Positions 20,843-31,864 of a stretch of DNA of 64,000 nucleotides are shown in pieces (the first letter of the stretch is position 1; each line of letters opens with the position of its first letter). Origin of the DNA: Pantoea sp. 1.19 (lineage in GTDB: Bacteria; Pseudomonadota; Gammaproteobacteria; Enterobacterales; Enterobacteriaceae). The stretch covers positions 1-64,000 of the forward strand of contig NZ_MRBS01000008.1 in the NCBI RefSeq assembly GCF_001922585.1, written 5' to 3'. Under the pieces are notes generated by a model, which did not search any database, was not told the origin of the DNA, and saw only the letters and a program-made list of their open reading frames with translations. The position numbers and the translations under genes were made by a program.

Positions 20843-22003
20843 TTATTCGACGAAGGCGTGCGGGTAGAAGCGCGACAGATCCTGCGTGATCAGTTCGCGA
20901 TCTTCCCGCAGGCCAATGCCGGCTGGCTGATCGTTGATAAGCCAGCTGCCGATCAGCGTATAGCTGTCGCCAAACTTCGGTAGCGGGTGGAACTGCTGCA
21001 CGATCGTTCCCTCTTCGCCGTAGGGGCCGTCCACGCGGGCGATCTCCTCACCGTTCTCCACGATGCGAATATTGGCCCCCTCGCGGGAGAACAGCGGCTT
21101 CACCACGTATTTGGCCATCGGCGGCACGTCATCATCGGCAAAATAGGCCGGTAGCAGGTTGGGGTGATCCGGGAACATCTCCCACAGCAGCGGCAGCAGC
21201 GCCTTATTGGAGAGAATGCTTTTCCACGCCGGCTCCAGCCAGCGCACGCCGGCATCTTCCAGCTTGGTGGAGAACATCTCGCGCAGCATAAACTCCCACG
21301 GATAGAGCTTAAACAGGTTGCCAATTACCTGATCGTGCGGATCGGTGAACTGTCCTTTCTCGCCGAGGCCAATTTCGTCGATGTAGAGGAATTCGCTCGG
21401 CAGTCCGGCCTCGGTCGCGCAGTCCTGCAAATACTGAACGGTACCGCGATCTTCGTCGCTGTCGCGGCAGCAGGCAAAATGGATCCAGCTAAAGCCATGC
21501 TGCTGATGCAGCTCGGCAAAGCGATCGATGATCTTCTCTTGCAGGCTGTTGAACTGGTCACTGCCGGCCGGCAGTGCGCCGGCCTTGAGCTGATCTTCCA
21601 GCCAAATCCACTGGAAGAAGGCGGCCTCATACAGTGAGGTCGGGGTATCGGCATTGTTCTCCAGCAGCTTGATGTCACCGCTGCCGTCCCACGCCAGGTC
21701 AAGGCGCGAATAGAGCGACGGCTGACGCGTCAGCCAGGACTGACGAACAAAGGCCCAGGTGTGTTTTGGAATGCAGAAGCGGGTCATCAGCGCGTCGCTG
21801 TTGACTACCCTCTCCACGGCCTGCAGGCACATTTGATGCAGCTCGGCGGTTACCGTTTCCAGCCGATCGATCTGGGCGGCAGTGAACTGATACCAGGCGT
21901 CTTCACACCAGTAGGGTTCGCCGTAGAGGGTATGAAAGCGAAAGCCAAACTCATTGGCTTTTTCACGCCAGTCCGGGCGCTCGGTAATTGCAATACGCTT
22001 CAT
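20843..22003 (-). CDS. ygiC: Glutathionylspermidine synthase-like ATP-grasp protein
   Basis: The 386-residue protein resembles the C-terminal synthetase domain of glutathionylspermidine synthase, an ATP-grasp peptide ligase. Visible are [16 protein letters not shown] (substrate and metal region), the lysine in [14 protein letters not shown] (ATP binding) and [16 protein letters not shown] near the end (metal ligands). The amidase half is missing, as in all YgiC proteins, and the true substrate is unknown. The start is 8 bases after the ygiB stop, so ygiB-ygiC are one unit, near tolC as in E. coli. Confidence 0.93.
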   Translation of the reverse strand: MKRIAITERPDWREKANEFGFRFHTLYGEPYWCEDAWYQFTAAQIDRLETVTAELHQMCLQAVERVVNSDALMTRFCIPKHTWAFVRQSWLTRQPSLYSRLDLAWDGSGDIKLLENNADTPTSLYEAAFFQWIWLEDQLKAGALPAGSDQFNSLQEKIIDRFAELHQQHGFSWIHFACCRDSDEDRGTVQYLQDCATEAGLPSEFLYIDEIGLGEKGQFTDPHDQVIGNLFKLYPWEFMLREMFSTKLEDAGVRWLEPAWKSILSNKALLPLLWEMFPDHPNLLPAYFADDDVPPMAKYVVKPLFSREGANIRIVENGEEIARVDGPYGEEGTIVQQFHPLPKFGDSYTLIGSWLINDQPAGIGLREDRELITQDLSRFYPHAFVE

Positions 22004-22011
22004 CGCCGGGC

Positions 22012-22680
22012 TTAGCCCCCCATTGAGCGGCTGGAGGTGCCGGATGCGGCGCTGCGCTGCATGCTGGCCTGCTTAGCAACCGTTTCACCAAAGCCGCCGC
22101 GGGTAACGGTGCTGGTGGTGGCCGGCTTGGGCGCCAGCGCGGTTTTTGGCACGCTCATGGTGCGGCCGCCGCCGGTAGCCGGGCCGTAGCTGCGCCCGCT
22201 GGCATCAACAAACTTGCCGTTAGCCGGACTGGCCGGATTTTTCGAACTGAACAGCGGCTGCTGCTGATAACCGCCGCCGCCCATCATCCTGCCCATCATA
22301 TAGCCGGCCATCAGCGGCATCCAGAAGCTGCCGCCGCTGCTGGCTTCAGCCTGGGGAGCCGTCGTGGCCGCCTGAGCCGGCACCTGCTGACACTGGTTCT
22401 CGCCAAATTCGGCCACGCACGCTTCGCGGCTGGCGTACTTCGGCGCGGTTTTTTCCGCTTCTTTCAGGGCGCTGTTATAGGCGGTGGTGCACTGCTCGCT
22501 CTGGCCCGGATTGGCCTTGCTGCAGTCGTCGGCGTTTTGATACATCGACACGGTTTCATCGGACTGTTCGCAGCCCGCGAGGAAGAATACGCTGCTGACG
22601 GCAAAGGCCACCGGCGTTAAATGGCGAGCGCGCCAGCTCTTACGAAAGGCGGCGTGGTGGATATTTTTCGTCCGTTTCAT
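22012..22680 (-). CDS. ygiB: DUF1190 lipoprotein YgiB
   Basis: A 222-residue member of DUF1190 with no known activity. The N-terminus is basic, then a hydrophobic stretch ends in the lipobox LAGC near residue 37, so it is probably lipid-anchored to the cell envelope. The C-terminal half is low-complexity: [17 protein letters not shown], then glycine/serine-rich sequence ending SSRSMGG. The ATG at 22680 (MKRTKN) is chosen; an earlier in-frame ATG at 22689 would add three residues. It is the first gene of ygiBC, downstream of tolC on the same strand. Confidence 0.92.
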   Translation of the reverse strand: MKRTKNIHHAAFRKSWRARHLTPVAFAVSSVFFLAGCEQSDETVSMYQNADDCSKANPGQSEQCTTAYNSALKEAEKTAPKYASREACVAEFGENQCQQVPAQAATTAPQAEASSGGSFWMPLMAGYMMGRMMGGGGYQQQPLFSSKNPASPANGKFVDASGRSYGPATGGGRTMSVPKTALAPKPATTSTVTRGGFGETVAKQASMQRSAASGTSSRSMGG

Positions 22681-22822
22681 AGCAATCATCCTGTGCCCAA
22701 AGGTAGCACACAGAATAGGCGAAACGGGGGGGGAAATGAAGCACTCCGGGCGCGACTGAACGGGATCTTTACGTTGTTATACAGAGGGGTGTGAACGGGG
22801 CAGCGGCCGCTGCCCCTGGGGA

Positions 22823-24286
22823 TCACTGCGCAAACGGATTGCGGTTGCCGCCGCGCGGCGCGGCCGCCGGCGCTGCATGGCTTTCCATCGTGGTCAGTTT
22901 TTGATTCACGCGGGCATCCTGCTGCGGATTTTCCGGCGCCACCACGTCCGGCGCGGTGGCAATTTCTTTGCCCAGCTGGTTATTCAGCACCAGCAGATCC
23001 CTTTCGTTCAGCGTGCCAAGGGCTGACTTAATGTTCAGCTGATTAATCATGTAGCTGTAGCGCGCGTTGGAGAGCTGCTGCTTGGCGTCATACAGCGACT
23101 GGGTGGCGTTCAGTACGTCAACAATGGTGCGCGTGCCGACGCTGTAACCGGCCTCCATGGCATCCAGCGAGCTTTGCGCCGACACGACCGCCTGCTTGTA
23201 GGCATTGATGCTGCTGATTGAGGCGTTCACGTTGTTGTAGGAGGAACGGACGGTCTGCACCGCGCTGCGGTGCGCGCTTTCCAGCTTCTCACTGGCGGCG
23301 ACGTAGTTGTACTGCGCCTGTTTCACCTGCGAGGTCACCGCACCGCCGCTGTACAGCGGCAGAGAGAAGCTCAGTCCCACCTGATTATTGCCGGAAATGC
23401 TGTCCGTATTGCCGTTAGTCCCGGCGCGGCTGCCGCTGTATTTGCTGTCGCTCAGGCCGGTTTGGGCTTTCAAATCAAGGGTTGGCATATGGCCGGTTTC
23501 GGCGGAGCGAATCTGCTCGCGCGCCAGGTCCTGCGATAAACGGGCGCTTAACAGATCCAGGTTGCGGCGCTCGGCCTCTTTCAGCAGGCTACTGACGGCG
23601 TCCGGTTTGCGGGTGTTAAACGCGTTGACGTTGAGCGAGGCCAGCATCGGATAGAAATGGCCGGTCACCTGACGCAGGGTTTCCACCGCGTTATCGAGGG
23701 TGTTACGCGCGTCGACTTCGCTGGCCAGCACGCTGTCATACTGGGCACGGGCGTTCTGCACGTCGGTGATCGCCACCAGACCCACATTAAAGCGCTGGGT
23801 GGTTTGATCCAGCTGGCGATAGATAGCCTGTTTTTGCGCTTCGATGTAGGACAGGCTGTCGATGGCACTTAATACGTTGAAATAGGCCGTGGCGGTATTC
23901 AGAATGAGCGTCTGCTGTGCGCTTTGAAACACGACGTCCTGGATGCCGGCGGTTTTTTCCTGCAGCGTCAGGGCGCGCCATTTGGACATATCAAACAGGG
24001 TTTGCGTCAGCTGCAGCGAGCCGCTGGTGGTATTGCTGTTAAGGCCGCTGGCGTCGCGATAGCCGTTGTTCCAGGTGTAGTCCGCACCCAGCCCCAGCTG
24101 CGGCAGCAGCGGGCTGCGGGCTTCATTGATCTTTTCAAAAGCCGCATCACGATCGGCGGCGGAGCTGCGAAGATCCGGATTGCTCAGTCTTGCCTGCTGG
24201 TAAATCTGCAGCAGGTTCTCTGCCTGGCTGGTGGCGCTGAAGCCACTCAGGCTCAGGCCAATCAAAAGTGAGAGCAGTTTCTTCAT
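22823..24286 (-). CDS. tolC: Outer membrane efflux channel TolC
   Basis: Trimeric outer-membrane channel and periplasmic tunnel used by AcrAB-type pumps and type I secretion. The 487-residue precursor has a 22-residue signal peptide (ending ATSQA before ENLLQIYQQA). The two structural repeats of the family are visible, each with a long helical stretch (LNTATAYFNVLSAIDSLSYI and ALDMEAG-type YSVGTRTIVDVLNATQSLYD regions). The start is placed at 24286 where the signal peptide begins; the frame continues 74 codons upstream without homology. A Mar/Sox/Rob box lies 92 bases upstream. It is divergent from nudF. Confidence 0.97.
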   Translation of the reverse strand: MKKLLSLLIGLSLSGFSATSQAENLLQIYQQARLSNPDLRSSAADRDAAFEKINEARSPLLPQLGLGADYTWNNGYRDASGLNSNTTSGSLQLTQTLFDMSKWRALTLQEKTAGIQDVVFQSAQQTLILNTATAYFNVLSAIDSLSYIEAQKQAIYRQLDQTTQRFNVGLVAITDVQNARAQYDSVLASEVDARNTLDNAVETLRQVTGHFYPMLASLNVNAFNTRKPDAVSSLLKEAERRNLDLLSARLSQDLAREQIRSAETGHMPTLDLKAQTGLSDSKYSGSRAGTNGNTDSISGNNQVGLSFSLPLYSGGAVTSQVKQAQYNYVAASEKLESAHRSAVQTVRSSYNNVNASISSINAYKQAVVSAQSSLDAMEAGYSVGTRTIVDVLNATQSLYDAKQQLSNARYSYMINQLNIKSALGTLNERDLLVLNNQLGKEIATAPDVVAPENPQQDARVNQKLTTMESHAAPAAAPRGGNRNPFAQ

Positions 24287-24377
24287 GTGCATTCCTTGTT
24301 GTGCAGCAAAATTGCGATGTACGCGCAAACTGAGGTCAAAATAATCGCCGATTCTACCAGAAAGCCCGCGCGGATTA

Positions 24378-24396
24378 AGTTGGCTAGACGTGCCAT
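24378..24396 (-). promoter_or_regulatory. Mar/Sox/Rob box upstream of tolC
   Basis: Minus strand reads ATGGCACGTCTAGCCAACT, which fits the consensus AYnGCACnnWnnRYYAAAY at all defined positions but two. It lies 92 bases before the tolC start. E. coli tolC is activated by MarA, SoxS and Rob at such a site, so the same control is likely here. Confidence 0.7.
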
Positions 24397-24493
24397 AGTG
24401 ACTTAATTTACTACATTCATTCAACCCGCATAACATCGGGTTAAACGGGGCATAATCGATGCCGTTACCCTCAACTTTTCCGGAGCGTCCCCC

Positions 24494-25129
24494 ATGAACA
24501 ACAGCCAAAAATCCCCTGTGCGTCTGGGTAAAAACGATGTAGAAATTATTGCACGGGAAACGGTGTGGCAGGGTTTTTTTTCACTCTCGCGCTGGCGGTT
24601 TCGCCACCGTAAATTTGATGGTGAAATGAGCGGCGAGGTGGTGCGCGAGATCTTCGAGCGCGGACACGCGGCGGTGCTGCTGCCGTACGATCCGCGTAGC
24701 GACCGCGTGGTGCTGATCGAACAGATCCGCATTGCGGCGCTGGACACCAGTCCGACGCCGTGGTTACTGGAGATGGTCGCCGGGATGATCGAGGCGGGGG
24801 AGACGGTAGAAGATGTCGCCCGTCGCGAGACGCGGGAAGAAGCGGGCTTGACGGTGGGGCGAATCAAACCGATCATCAGCTATCTTTCCAGCCCCGGCGG
24901 CACCAGTGAGCGGCTGTCGGTGATGGTGGGAGAGGTGGATGCCAGCCTGGCCTCCGGCACGCACGGGCTGGAAGAGGAGCACGAGGATATCCTGGTGCAC
25001 GTGGTGAGCCGCGAACAGGCTTACCGCTGGGTCGAAGAGGGGATTATCGACAATGCGGCGACGGTGATTGCACTGCAATGGCTGGCGCTGCACCATAACA
25101 CGTTACGTAGCGAGTGGAACCCGGCATGA
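24494..25129 (+). CDS. nudF: ADP-ribose pyrophosphatase
   Basis: Nudix hydrolase that splits ADP-ribose to AMP and ribose 5-phosphate. The Nudix box GX5EX7REUXEEXGU is complete at residues 97-119 ([20 protein letters not shown], then AGL). The 211 residues match E. coli NudF (209). The ribosome site CCGGAG lies before the ATG. It is the first gene of the nudF-yqiB-cpdA-yqiA-parE run, and its stop overlaps the yqiB start (TGATG). Confidence 0.96.
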   Translation: MNNSQKSPVRLGKNDVEIIARETVWQGFFSLSRWRFRHRKFDGEMSGEVVREIFERGHAAVLLPYDPRSDRVVLIEQIRIAALDTSPTPWLLEMVAGMIEAGETVEDVARRETREEAGLTVGRIKPIISYLSSPGGTSERLSVMVGEVDASLASGTHGLEEEHEDILVHVVSREQAYRWVEEGIIDNAATVIALQWLALHHNTLRSEWNPA

Positions 25130-25551
25130 TGAAGCGTTATACACCTGATTTTCCTGAAATGATGCGGCTGTGCGAAACCAACTTTGCCCAGCTGCGTCGG
25201 CTGCTACCGCGTAATGACCAGGCCGGCGAAGCGGTCAGTTATCAGGTGAACGGCGCGCGCTACCGGTTGACCATCGAAGAGACTACCCGCTATACGACGC
25301 GGGTGGAGATCCGTCAGACGGCGCCGGCGGTCAGCTACTGGAGCCTGCCGGCGATGTCGGTCCGGCTGTATCACGATGCGAGGGTTGCGGAAGTGTGTTC
25401 AACGCAGCAGATCTCACGTTTCAAAGCGCGCTATGATTACCCGAATAAAAAACTGCATCAGCGGGATGAAAAACATCAGATTAACCAATTTCTGGCCGAC
25501 TGGTTGCGTTATTGTTTGTCTCACGGTGCGATGATGATGCCGGTATGTTAA
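25129..25551 (+). CDS. yqiB: DUF1249 protein YqiB
   Basis: A 140-residue cytoplasmic protein of DUF1249, function unknown. It starts [20 protein letters not shown] and contains the conserved block [20 protein letters not shown] near the C-terminus. A second ATG lies 3 bases upstream at 25126; 25129 gives the E. coli start and length. Translational coupling to nudF is suggested by the one-base overlap of stop and start. Confidence 0.92.
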   Translation: MKRYTPDFPEMMRLCETNFAQLRRLLPRNDQAGEAVSYQVNGARYRLTIEETTRYTTRVEIRQTAPAVSYWSLPAMSVRLYHDARVAEVCSTQQISRFKARYDYPNKKLHQRDEKHQINQFLADWLRYCLSHGAMMMPVC

Positions 25552-25595
25552 GGGTATTACCGCGCCGCTCATTGCTGAAACCTTAAGGATGTTGA

Positions 25596-26423
25596 TTGGA
25601 TAGCCTGTCGATACTGCCTGTGCCGCATGGGTCTACATTCAGAATTTTACAACTGACGGATACCCATCTTTTTGCGGGGAAACACGAAACGCTGCTGGGG
25701 GTCAATACCTGGGCCAGCTTTGAGGCGGTGCTGGATACGCTGCTGGCCGGGCAACAGCCGTTCGACGCCATCGTCGCCAGCGGCGATTTGGCGCAGGACC
25801 ATACGCCGGAAGCCTACCAGCACTTTATTGAGGGCATCTCGCGCCTTAACAAACCCTGCTTCTGGCTGCCCGGCAATCACGACTATCAGCCGACCATGGT
25901 ACCGATGCTCGCCGCCGGCGGCGTGCGTGAGGAAAAACACCTGCTGATTGGCGAGCAGTGGCAGATGCTGCTGCTCGACAGCCAGGTGCCCGGCGTGCCC
26001 CACGGCCTGCTTAGCGACTACCAGCTCGAATGGCTGGATAATGCGCTGGCTCGCTATCCGCAGCGCCACGCGCTGATCTTTTTACACCACCACCCGCGTC
26101 CCTCCGGTTGTACCTGGCTGGATCAGCACAGCCTGCGCAATTCGCATATGCTGGAGGCGGTGCTGCAAAAACATCCGCTGGCGCAAACCCTGGTCTGTGG
26201 CCATATCCATCAGGATTTAGACATGCTTTGGCACGGCCGCCGGCTGCTGGCGACGCCATCGACCTGCGTGCAGTTCAAACCCCACTGCACCAACTTTACC
26301 ATCGATACCGTCGCGCCGGGCTGGCGCTGGCTGACGCTGGGACCGCAGGGCGAGCTACAAACTTCGGTGGCGCGGCTTGATGGCGATCGCTTTACGCCGG
26401 ACATGGACGCCGAGGGCTACTGA
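25596..26423 (+). CDS. cpdA: 3',5'-cyclic-AMP phosphodiesterase (TTG start)
   Basis: Hydrolyses cAMP to AMP, lowering CRP signalling. A 275-residue calcineurin-type metallophosphoesterase with all metal motifs in order: [30 protein letters not shown] and GHIHQD. The start is TTG at 25596 preceded by TAAGGATG. No in-frame ATG upstream fits, and the protein aligns with the family from [20 protein letters not shown]. The weak start codon would limit yield. It lies between yqiB and yqiA. Confidence 0.95.
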   Translation: MDSLSILPVPHGSTFRILQLTDTHLFAGKHETLLGVNTWASFEAVLDTLLAGQQPFDAIVASGDLAQDHTPEAYQHFIEGISRLNKPCFWLPGNHDYQPTMVPMLAAGGVREEKHLLIGEQWQMLLLDSQVPGVPHGLLSDYQLEWLDNALARYPQRHALIFLHHHPRPSGCTWLDQHSLRNSHMLEAVLQKHPLAQTLVCGHIHQDLDMLWHGRRLLATPSTCVQFKPHCTNFTIDTVAPGWRWLTLGPQGELQTSVARLDGDRFTPDMDAEGY

Positions 26424-26425
26424 GT

Positions 26426-28956
<2,531 letters not shown>

Positions 28957-28962
28957 GTCACC

Positions 28963-28986
28963 GGCGGGCGGTGGCGGCCGCCCGCC
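28963..28986. terminator. GC-rich hairpin after parE
   Basis: A perfect 9-bp stem GGCGGGCGG/CCGCCCGCC with a six-base loop starts 7 bases after the parE stop and ends 19 bases before the LysR-type gene. No T run; it could limit read-through or stabilise the parE message. Confidence 0.5.
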
Positions 28987-29005
28987 GCGAGGCGGAGCGG
29001 GGGGA

Positions 29006-29914
29006 ATGAAAATGACCCTTGAGGAGCTGAAAGCGTGGGTGGTGGTGGTCGATACCGGATCGATTACCGCTGCCGCCGAGCAGCTCCACCAGACCACATC
29101 GGGCATCAGCCGTGCGCTCAGCCGGCTGGAGAGCAAGCTGGACACCACCCTGCTGCACCGCACGACCCGACGGCTGGCGCTCACCGACGAGGGGGAGGTA
29201 TTTCTGGAGCACGCCCGGCGTATTCTGGCTTCGGTCGAGCAGGCCGAGGAGCACATCGCCCACCGCCGCGAAACCCCGCGCGGGCGCCTGCGGATCAACG
29301 CCGCGACCCCGTTTATGCTGCACGTGATTGTTCCGCTGGTTGGTGCGTTTCGCCGTCGCTATCCGCTGATTCAGCTGGAACTCAACACCGATGACCTGGT
29401 GATCGACCTGCTGGAGCAGCAAACCGACGTCGCGATCCGCATGGGCGACCTGCCGGATTCCAGCATTCGCGCCCGCCAGCTTGGCAAAAGCCGGCTGCGG
29501 CTGCTGGCCAGCCCGGACTATCTGGCGGCGCACGGCAGGCCGGAGAGTGCGGCGGCGCTGGCGCAGCACACCCTGCTGGGCTTTTCCCACCTGGACCGGC
29601 ACAACCTCTGGCCGATCGGACAGCAGGACGGTAGCCTGCTGCAGATCGTACCGGCGCTGAGCGCCTCCAGCGGCGAAACGCTGCGTCAGCTGGCAATTGG
29701 CGGGCAGGGCATCGTGCGCCTGTCCGATTTTCTCACTCACGACGATGTCCGCGCCGGTCGGCTGGTCCCGATCCTCACCGATGAGACCCGCGCGCTGTTT
29801 CAGCCGATTCATGCGGTCTACTACCGAAACAGCACGCTGTCGGCGCGCATCACCTGTTTTCTCGACTTCCTGAGCGAGCAGCTGGCGGACAAGCCCTGGC
29901 TGGAGCCGCGCTAA
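29006..29914 (+). CDS. LysR-type transcriptional regulator
   Basis: A 302-residue LysR-type regulator. The N-terminal winged helix-turn-helix spans about residues 1-60 (TGSITAAAEQLHQTTSGISR with the recognition helix), followed by the linker helix. The effector-binding domain begins near 90 (RGRLRINAATPFMLHVIVPL). The start codon follows a G-rich ribosome site. It is convergent with ygiN-mdaB, overlapping ygiN by 4 bases. This suggests, but does not prove, that it controls those quinone redox genes. It is not part of the E. coli locus, where qseBC and ygiZ lie nearby. Confidence 0.88.
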   Translation: MKMTLEELKAWVVVVDTGSITAAAEQLHQTTSGISRALSRLESKLDTTLLHRTTRRLALTDEGEVFLEHARRILASVEQAEEHIAHRRETPRGRLRINAATPFMLHVIVPLVGAFRRRYPLIQLELNTDDLVIDLLEQQTDVAIRMGDLPDSSIRARQLGKSRLRLLASPDYLAAHGRPESAAALAQHTLLGFSHLDRHNLWPIGQQDGSLLQIVPALSASSGETLRQLAIGGQGIVRLSDFLTHDDVRAGRLVPILTDETRALFQPIHAVYYRNSTLSARITCFLDFLSEQLADKPWLEPR

Positions 29915-30219
29915 CCGGCGGCTTCCAGTACGAAAATCTTCACGTCGGCGATGTCGTCTTTGATGGCCGCGCGGTGCGCCTCCATGTGCGGCGCCTGCTG
30001 ATGCTGCTCCAGATCGCGCAGCGAGGCCCAGTGCTCGAGCATAAAAATCGAGTCGGGAGAGTGCTGTTTCCACGGCACCTGCGCTTTGATATCCAGCAGC
30101 CTCTGGTATTTGCCGCAGCCGGCCTCTGCCAGCACCGTTGGGGTCAGGGCGGCGATCGCCGCCTCAACGTGGCGGCGGCGGCCCGGTTTTACGCAGATTT
30201 CAGCAATCACGGTCAGCAT
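29911..30219 (-). CDS. ygiN: Quinol monooxygenase YgiN
   Basis: A 102-residue ABM-domain protein. E. coli YgiN oxidises menadiol and is thought to form a quinone redox cycle with MdaB. The sequence MLTVIAEICVKPGRRRHVEA is the first strand-helix of the ferredoxin-like fold, and SIFMLEHWASLRDLEQHQQA holds the conserved glutamate and histidine region. It lies 33 bases downstream of mdaB on the same strand, as one unit. Confidence 0.94.
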   Translation of the reverse strand: MLTVIAEICVKPGRRRHVEAAIAALTPTVLAEAGCGKYQRLLDIKAQVPWKQHSPDSIFMLEHWASLRDLEQHQQAPHMEAHRAAIKDDIADVKIFVLEAAG

Positions 30220-30252
30220 GATGTTCTCTTTCCTGGCGGATGGACTTTAAGC

Positions 30253-30834
30253 TTAGGCAAAAATCGCCTGCAGATGATCGCGATAGCGGGCAATGTCGCG
30301 CGGCACGTCCGGCTGCTTAATCACATCGTTGCAAATAAAGGTCGGCAGCGGCTGCATTCCGAGGAACTGATTAGCCTTGTGGAAGTGCAGGTAGAGGCCA
30401 TCGACGCCAACGCCGTCAAAAAACTGATCGGCATCGGTAAAAGCCTCCAGCGGCGCATTCCAGGTCAGCGACAGCAGGTAACGTTTGCCCTGCAGCAGTC
30501 CGCCGGAGCCATATTTTTTGCTGGCGTCGGCGCGGCTGCGCCCGTCGCTGGCGTACAGCACGCCGTGGCCCTCGGTAAACACTTCATCCATGTACTTTTT
30601 CAGCGTCCACGGCGCGCCCATCCACCAGCCCGGCATCTGATAAATCACCACGTCGCTGGCGAGATATTTCTGCACCTCATCGGCCACGACGTAGCCGTCA
30701 TCCACCACGGTCACCGATACCTGGTGGCCAAGATCGCGCAGCTGACCGGCGGCGACATCGGTCAGGGTGTGGTTCAACTCGCCTTTCGAATGGGCAAAGG
30801 TTTTTCCGGCATCAAGAATAAGAATCTGGCTCAT
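30253..30834 (-). CDS. mdaB: NADPH:quinone oxidoreductase MdaB
   Basis: Flavodoxin-fold FAD enzyme that reduces quinones by two electrons, protecting against redox cycling. The 193 residues match the E. coli length. ILDAGKTFAHSKGELN contacts the flavin phosphates, YQMPGWWMGAPWTLKKYMDE is the active-site loop, and the C-terminal part packs on the dimer. It precedes ygiN on the minus strand and is divergent from pheC. A LysR-type gene faces the pair. Confidence 0.95.
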   Translation of the reverse strand: MSQILILDAGKTFAHSKGELNHTLTDVAAGQLRDLGHQVSVTVVDDGYVVADEVQKYLASDVVIYQMPGWWMGAPWTLKKYMDEVFTEGHGVLYASDGRSRADASKKYGSGGLLQGKRYLLSLTWNAPLEAFTDADQFFDGVGVDGLYLHFHKANQFLGMQPLPTFICNDVIKQPDVPRDIARYRDHLQAIFA

Positions 30835-30978
30835 GGGATCTCCCGTTAATCAATCGGCGGTGAGCTTACGCGGGCGCGGGCGGCAGATAAATGTGCACTT
30901 TGTCACAATACTTTTGCTTAACGAGCAATAATCCGGCAAACACCGCTACAGTAGCGCGATAAAAACGCGGAGAGAACG

Positions 30979-31740
30979 ATGAATAAATGCCTTTTTGTGA
31001 TCCTGGCCCTGCTGTCGACAGGGGCACAGGCGGCCTCGCATCTGGACAGCGTACTGGCCAGCAAAACCCTTAAGGTCTGCGCCACGGGCGACTATAAGCC
31101 CTACACCTACCTGCGTCCCGACGGCCGCTGGGAAGGCATTGATGCGGAAATGATGACCCGGCTCGCCGCGACGCTGGGGGCCGAGGTGCGCTGGGTTCAG
31201 ACCAGCTGGAAAACCCTGATGGCCGACTTCGAGGCCCGGCAGTGTGATATTGCCGTCGGCGGCATTTCCGTCACGCTGCCGCGTCAGCAGCGCGCCTGGT
31301 TTGCCACTCCGCTGGACACTGATGGCAAAATCCCGCTGGTACGCTGCGAGGAGAGCGCGAAATACCGGACGGTAGAACAGCTTAATCGCCCTGAGGTGCG
31401 GCTGATTGAGCCGGCGGGCGGCACCAATGAGGCGTTTGTCCGCCAGCATCTGCCGCGGGCGCACCTGACGCTGTTTCACGATAACGTCACCATCTTTCAG
31501 GTGCTGGCAGACGGCCGCGCCGACGTGATGATAACCGATGCCTCCGAAGCGCAGTATCAGGCCAAACGCTTCCCGTCGCTGTGCGCGCTGGCTCCGCAGC
31601 GGCCGTTGCAGTACGGTGAAAAGGCATACATGCTGCCGCGTGATGATGCCAGCTGGAAAGCGTACCTCGATCAGTGGATCCACCTCAGCAAGGCGACCGG
31701 TGAGTATCCGCAGGTGGTAGGCCACTGGCTGGCGCGCTAG
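30979..31740 (+). CDS. pheC: Periplasmic cyclohexadienyl dehydratase (arogenate/prephenate dehydratase)
   Basis: Converts prephenate to phenylpyruvate or arogenate to phenylalanine outside the cytoplasm. The 253-residue precursor has an 18-20 residue signal peptide ending AQA. The mature part has the type 2 periplasmic-binding fold and the marker motifs of PheC rather than a transporter protein: CATGDYKPYTYLR, GGTNEAFV, HDNVTIFQVLADGRADVMIT, and EKAYMLPRDDASWKAYLDQW. No permease or ATPase gene is adjacent, which supports an enzyme. It is absent from E. coli at this place and known from Erwinia/Pantoea and Pseudomonas. It is divergent from mdaB. Confidence 0.9.
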   Translation: MNKCLFVILALLSTGAQAASHLDSVLASKTLKVCATGDYKPYTYLRPDGRWEGIDAEMMTRLAATLGAEVRWVQTSWKTLMADFEARQCDIAVGGISVTLPRQQRAWFATPLDTDGKIPLVRCEESAKYRTVEQLNRPEVRLIEPAGGTNEAFVRQHLPRAHLTLFHDNVTIFQVLADGRADVMITDASEAQYQAKRFPSLCALAPQRPLQYGEKAYMLPRDDASWKAYLDQWIHLSKATGEYPQVVGHWLAR

Positions 31741-31864
31741 ACGAGGCGCACGGCGCGGCATTCCCCGAGCGTCATTCTGGCGAATTGGCGGGTAAAAAGG
31801 TACTATCCACGCCAACTATGCCGCAGTGCGGTTGATGACAATCGCGACGCAGAAAGGATAAGCC

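Noticed and set aside
30979-31740. Amino-acid ABC transporter binding protein
   Set aside because: The fold is shared, but specific PheC motifs are present and no permease or ATPase gene is nearby.
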